Below, piece after piece: positions 3,910 through 7,107 of a stretch of DNA of 7,107 nucleotides. The notes below the pieces were generated by a model, which ran no database searches, was not told the DNA's origin, and saw nothing but the letters and a program-made list of their open reading frames with translations. Source of the stretch: Chitinophagaceae bacterium (GTDB lineage: Bacteria; Bacteroidota; Bacteroidia; Chitinophagales; Chitinophagaceae); contig PMUF01000661.1 of the NCBI GenBank assembly GCA_003167015.1, forward strand, positions 1 through 7,107. Direction: 5' to 3'. The translations under genes were made by a program, and so were the position numbers. Within the stretch, counting starts at the first letter, position 1. Each line of letters begins with the position of its first letter.

Positions 3910-6288
3910 ATGTTCAAAAACTACCTCAAAGTCGCCTTCCGGGCACTCCGGCAGAATAAGTCCTTCTCCGGCCTGAACATCCTGGGCCTGTCCCTGGGGA
4001 TTTCCTGCAGCGTGTTGATTTTCCTGTGGGTACAGGACGAGCGGGGCGTGGATGGGTTTCACGCCCACAAGAGCGGGCTCTTTGTGCTGTATGAGCGGCA
4101 GGTCTCGCCTTCCACCGTAGATGCGGACTATGAAAACCCGGCATTGCTGGGCGATGAATTGAAAAAGACGATCCCGGAAGTGGGCGCGGCGGTGACGATA
4201 GACGGGGATGATGATTTTACGTTTCGGGGAAACGACAAGACGATTAAGGCAAAAGGGGGATATGCGGGGGCCGATTTCTTTAGGATGTTTAGTTTTCCGT
4301 TGCTGGGTGGGAATGCGGCCAGCGCCCTGAGCGGCCCGGCGGATATCGCTATCTCCAACACCCTGGCCCGTAAATTATTCGGCTCGGCCACCGCCGCTAT
4401 GGGCCAAACCGTCCGCCGCGACCTGCAAAATCAATGGAAAAATTTCACGGTCAAGGCGGTATTCGACGATATGCAGGCCAACTCATCGCTACAGTTTGAG
4501 TTCCTCATCAACTGGCAGGCCTTCTATGCTGAACATACCTGGATGCAAAGATGGGACAACTCCGGCCCGATGACTGTCGTCCTGCTGCAACCTAACGCGG
4601 ACCCCGCCAGGGTAGCCGTCAAGCTGCGACATTTTCTCGACAAATATGACACCAAGCCTATCCCTGGCTATCACGTGGAACTCGGAATGCAGCCCTTTGA
4701 CGAGATGTACCTGCACGGCAACTTCAAAAACGGGGATCTCAGCGGCGGTCGCATCGAATACGTCAGACTATTCACCCTCGTCGCGATCTTCCTCCTCCTC
4801 ATCGCCTGTATCAATTATATGAACCTCACGACGGCACGGTCACTACGCCGGGCCCGGGAAATCGGTGTCCGCAAAGTCATCGGCGCCACCAAGGGCTCAT
4901 TGATCGGCCAGTTCCTGGGCGAGGCTGTCCTGCTGGCGATACTGGCGATGGCTATCGCGCTGATCGCCGTATGGCTGTTGCTTCCGGCCTTCAATTCCAT
5001 TACGGGCAAACAAATCCTGCTGCCGTTCACCAACGGCCTATTCTGGCTGGAGAGCGCAGGGCTGACTCTGCTGATCGGCTGTCTGGCCGGCAGCTATCCC
5101 GCTCTGTATCTATCCTCGTTCCGCCCTATAGCCGTGTTGAAGTCTGCCATGAGGACGGGAATGGGAGCGGTACTGTTCAGGAAGGGTCTGGTCGTTTTTC
5201 AATTCGCTCTGTCGATTTTGCTGATCATTGGCACCATCGTGGTCACCCGGCAGGTGACCTATATTCAAACGATGAACCTGGGCTATGACCGGGAGGCCCT
5301 GCTGTCTATTCCGATAGAGGGGGATTTGGTAACCCAATACGCCGTATTCAAGCAACAGGCGCTGCACGTCCCGGGCGTTCAGCAGGTCACCTGCATGTCG
5401 GAGCCGCCGACGGATATCGACAACGGTACTGTCTCTGTCGAGTGGGCAGGTAAACCCACTAATTTCCAGCCTTCCTTTTCCTATGCCGTAGTGGGATATG
5501 ATTTCATGCCAACGATGAAGGCGCAGCTGCTGTCGGGACGGGACTTCTCGCCCGCCTTTCCGACGGATACGACGGGCTTTATCATCAACCAGGAGGCTGC
5601 CGGCCTGATGGGCATGCGGGACCCCGTCGGCCATGAACTGAACATGTGGGACCGCAAGGGAAAGATCATCGGCGTCATCAACAATTTCCATTTCGGATCG
5701 GTACATGACCCGATCAAGCCGCTGATCCTGCTGTTTAAGCACCAGATCGATGACGGGCATATTTTGGTGCGCACCAACCCGGGCCAAACCGCCCAGGCGC
5801 TCGCCGGACTGGAACAGCTTAGCCGGCAACTCAATCCCGCCTTTCCTTTTACTTACCAATTTTCCGACGATGCCTATCAGCGACTATACAAGAGCGAGAC
5901 TGTGATCGGTACGCTGAGCCATTATTTTGCCTTCCTGGCGATCCTCATTTCCTGTCTGGGTTTGCTGGGCCTTGCCATCTTCACGGCGGAACAACGTACC
6001 AAAGAGATCGGCATCCGCAAAGTGCTGGGGGCGTCTATCGCCAGTGTGCTGCTGCTGGTATCGAGAGAATTCCTGGCGCTGGTCGGTGTAGCCTTTTTGA
6101 TAGCGACGCCGCTGGCGTGGTGGGGCATGCATCAATGGCTGCAGGAGTTTGCCTATCGCACGCCTGTCAGCTGGTGGATCTTTCCCCTGGCCGGTGCGGC
6201 AGCCCTGCTCATCGCCGTGCTGACCATCAGCTGGCAGACCGCGAGAGCCGCCACCGCTAATCCTATTGATAGTTTGAGGACTGAATAG
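3910..6288 (+). CDS. ABC transporter permease, MacB/FtsX type (complete)
   Basis: This 792-residue inner-membrane protein has the duplicated architecture of Bacteroidota MacB-like permeases. Membrane segment 1 is at about 18-40 (NILGLSLGIS), followed by a periplasmic MacB-type domain with DIAISNTLARKLFG from residue 145. The first FtsX domain spans about 285-410, with REIGVRKVIGA (316-326) and GSYPALYL (394-401). A further segment at 426-446 leads to a second periplasmic domain (447-668) containing DPVGHEL and GVINNFHFG. The second FtsX domain (671-775) carries KEIGIRKVLGA (698-708). The two (R/K)EIG(V/I)RK(V/L)xGA loops are the likely contacts for the ATPase. No nucleotide-binding domain is fused and none is encoded in the window. 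The substrate is unknown; related systems export peptides, lipids or drugs, or transmit mechanical work. Sixteen bases separate it from a second permease, so they are probably one operon. Confidence 0.93.
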   Translation: MFKNYLKVAFRALRQNKSFSGLNILGLSLGISCSVLIFLWVQDERGVDGFHAHKSGLFVLYERQVSPSTVDADYENPALLGDELKKTIPEVGAAVTIDGDDDFTFRGNDKTIKAKGGYAGADFFRMFSFPLLGGNAASALSGPADIAISNTLARKLFGSATAAMGQTVRRDLQNQWKNFTVKAVFDDMQANSSLQFEFLINWQAFYAEHTWMQRWDNSGPMTVVLLQPNADPARVAVKLRHFLDKYDTKPIPGYHVELGMQPFDEMYLHGNFKNGDLSGGRIEYVRLFTLVAIFLLLIACINYMNLTTARSLRRAREIGVRKVIGATKGSLIGQFLGEAVLLAILAMAIALIAVWLLLPAFNSITGKQILLPFTNGLFWLESAGLTLLIGCLAGSYPALYLSSFRPIAVLKSAMRTGMGAVLFRKGLVVFQFALSILLIIGTIVVTRQVTYIQTMNLGYDREALLSIPIEGDLVTQYAVFKQQALHVPGVQQVTCMSEPPTDIDNGTVSVEWAGKPTNFQPSFSYAVVGYDFMPTMKAQLLSGRDFSPAFPTDTTGFIINQEAAGLMGMRDPVGHELNMWDRKGKIIGVINNFHFGSVHDPIKPLILLFKHQIDDGHILVRTNPGQTAQALAGLEQLSRQLNPAFPFTYQFSDDAYQRLYKSETVIGTLSHYFAFLAILISCLGLLGLAIFTAEQRTKEIGIRKVLGASIASVLLLVSREFLALVGVAFLIATPLAWWGMHQWLQEFAYRTPVSWWIFPLAGAAALLIAVLTISWQTARAATANPIDSLRTE

Positions 6289-6304
6289 CTTAAAACAATC
6301 TTCT

Positions 6305-7107
6305 ATGTTCAGAAATTATTTGCGCATCGCCCTGCGCGGCCTGATCCGCAACCGGTTCTCCTCCGCTCTCAACATCGGCGGCCTTGCCATCGGTATGGCC
6401 GTGGCCATCCTCATAGGTCTTTGGATTGTTGACGAAGTCTCCTATAACAGGAATTTCCCCAACCACGACCGCATCGCTGCCGTCCTTCAGAACCAGAACC
6501 TCAGCGGCGGCGTCGAGACCTGGTGGGGCCAGGCGATGCAGCTGGCGCCTGCCCTGCGAAAGGAATACGGCAATCATTTCAAATATGTGATCACCGGTAC
6601 AGGCGGCAACCATTCAGGCATCAGCTATGGGGACAAGAAGATCAAACCCACCGGCGGGTTCTATGACCCAGAGGTCATCGACATGCTGTCCCTGCATATG
6701 CTGAGAGGTAATGACAAATCCCTCGAAGACCCCAGCGCCATCATCCTGAGTGAGTCGACGGCAAAAGAGCTCTTTGGCAACGAAGACCCGATGGGAAAGA
6801 CGGTCAAACTGGACTTTACCAAACCCGTCAAGGTTACGGGCGTGTATGCCGATCTCCCGGAAAACTGCGACTGGTCGAATAACCATTTTATGGGCTCGTT
6901 CCAATGGCTCGTCAACACGGAAGGTTATGCCGGACCCAACGGACCAGGATGGGGCAACAGCTGGTTCGGTACCTATGTCATGGTCAATGACAAGGCGGAC
7001 ATGGCCGCGGCCTCGCGTGCCATCAAGGACGTCAAGTATCGCCACAGCGAGGGCGACCGTCGGTTCAAGCCCGAACTTTTCCTGCATCCCCTGGACCGCT
7101 GGCATCC
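6305..7107 (+). CDS. Second ABC transporter permease, MacB/FtsX type (3' truncated by window edge)
   Basis: From ATG at 6305 the frame is open for 267 codons to the right window edge. It begins MFRNYLRIALRGLIRNRFSS, has one membrane segment at about 20-42 (NIGGLAIGMAVAILIGLW), and continues into a periplasmic MacB-type domain. It aligns almost without gaps to the N-terminal third of the preceding permease: the shared motif (here AIILSESTAKELFGNEDPMGKTV) begins at residue 145 in both, and both share the LNIxGLxxG and LWxxDE patterns. It is therefore a paralogue arising from tandem duplication. Family length suggests that about 500 more residues, including both FtsX domains, lie beyond the edge. 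The 16-base gap after the first permease (AAAACAAT-rich, no strong Shine-Dalgarno) supports co-transcription and perhaps a heteromeric transporter. Confidence 0.92.
   Translation, partial: MFRNYLRIALRGLIRNRFSSALNIGGLAIGMAVAILIGLWIVDEVSYNRNFPNHDRIAAVLQNQNLSGGVETWWGQAMQLAPALRKEYGNHFKYVITGTGGNHSGISYGDKKIKPTGGFYDPEVIDMLSLHMLRGNDKSLEDPSAIILSESTAKELFGNEDPMGKTVKLDFTKPVKVTGVYADLPENCDWSNNHFMGSFQWLVNTEGYAGPNGPGWGNSWFGTYVMVNDKADMAAASRAIKDVKYRHSEGDRRFKPELFLHPLDRWH

Noticed and set aside
5110..5859. A 249-codon open frame on the minus strand
   Set aside because: It lies wholly inside the 792-residue permease, whose plus-strand frame has conserved MacB/FtsX motifs throughout. The minus-frame protein has no recognisable domain and reflects GC-rich codon bias.
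6290..7105. Two adjacent minus-strand open frames (6290-6613 and 6614-7105)
   Set aside because: They are antisense to the second permease, whose plus frame from 6305 is open to the edge and aligns with its paralogue. The minus frames show no domain.

Overview
The window looks like chromosomal DNA from a Bacteroidota bacterium, most likely of the Chitinophaga/Niastella type. The evidence is family content rather than any RNA marker: paired MacB/FtsX-type permeases that open with MF(K/R)NYL, a short Bacteroidota-style Crp/Fnr regulator (AEERY and TLSRIR motifs), weak or absent Shine-Dalgarno sequences, and a TAnnTTTG-type -7 element in front of one gene. No rRNA, tRNA, CRISPR array, integrase or transposase is visible. 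No stretch longer than about 100 bases lacks a gene.

Layout. Positions 1-3892 are coded on the minus strand. Read in the direction of transcription (right to left), the genes are: a Qnr-like pentapeptide-repeat protein (3892-3326), a small charged protein (3266-3057), a Crp/Fnr-family regulator (2980-2384) followed by a probable terminator, a multi-pass membrane protein of unknown function (2283-1732), and a compact two-gene unit. That unit is TcmP (1655-822), a methyltransferase-like protein, and its partner DUF5131 (822-79), a three-cysteine protein of the phage Gp37/Gp68 family. Their stop and start codons overlap as TAATG. Directly after the DUF5131 stop, a short reading frame stays open to the left window edge, and inside it lies a perfect 32-bp palindrome built from two copies of CACATGTG. 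Positions 3910-7107 are coded on the plus strand: a complete 792-residue ABC-transporter permease, then a second, paralogous permease cut off by the right window edge.

How the genes fit together. TcmP and DUF5131 form an obligate-looking pair whose biochemical role is not established. TcmP carries Rossmann methyltransferase-like motifs, and DUF5131 carries a CX6CX2C motif that could ligate a metal cluster. Both proteins end in the same tetrapeptide, KYKI. The two permeases probably assemble with an ATPase encoded outside the window. The pentapeptide gene and the first permease are divergent with only 17 bases between start codons, so their control regions must overlap each other's coding sequence or lie inside it.

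The strongest candidates for something undescribed are the TcmP-DUF5131 cassette with its matching tails, the nested palindrome beside it, and the inverted repeat overlapping its putative promoter. Everything else is ordinary for this phylum.
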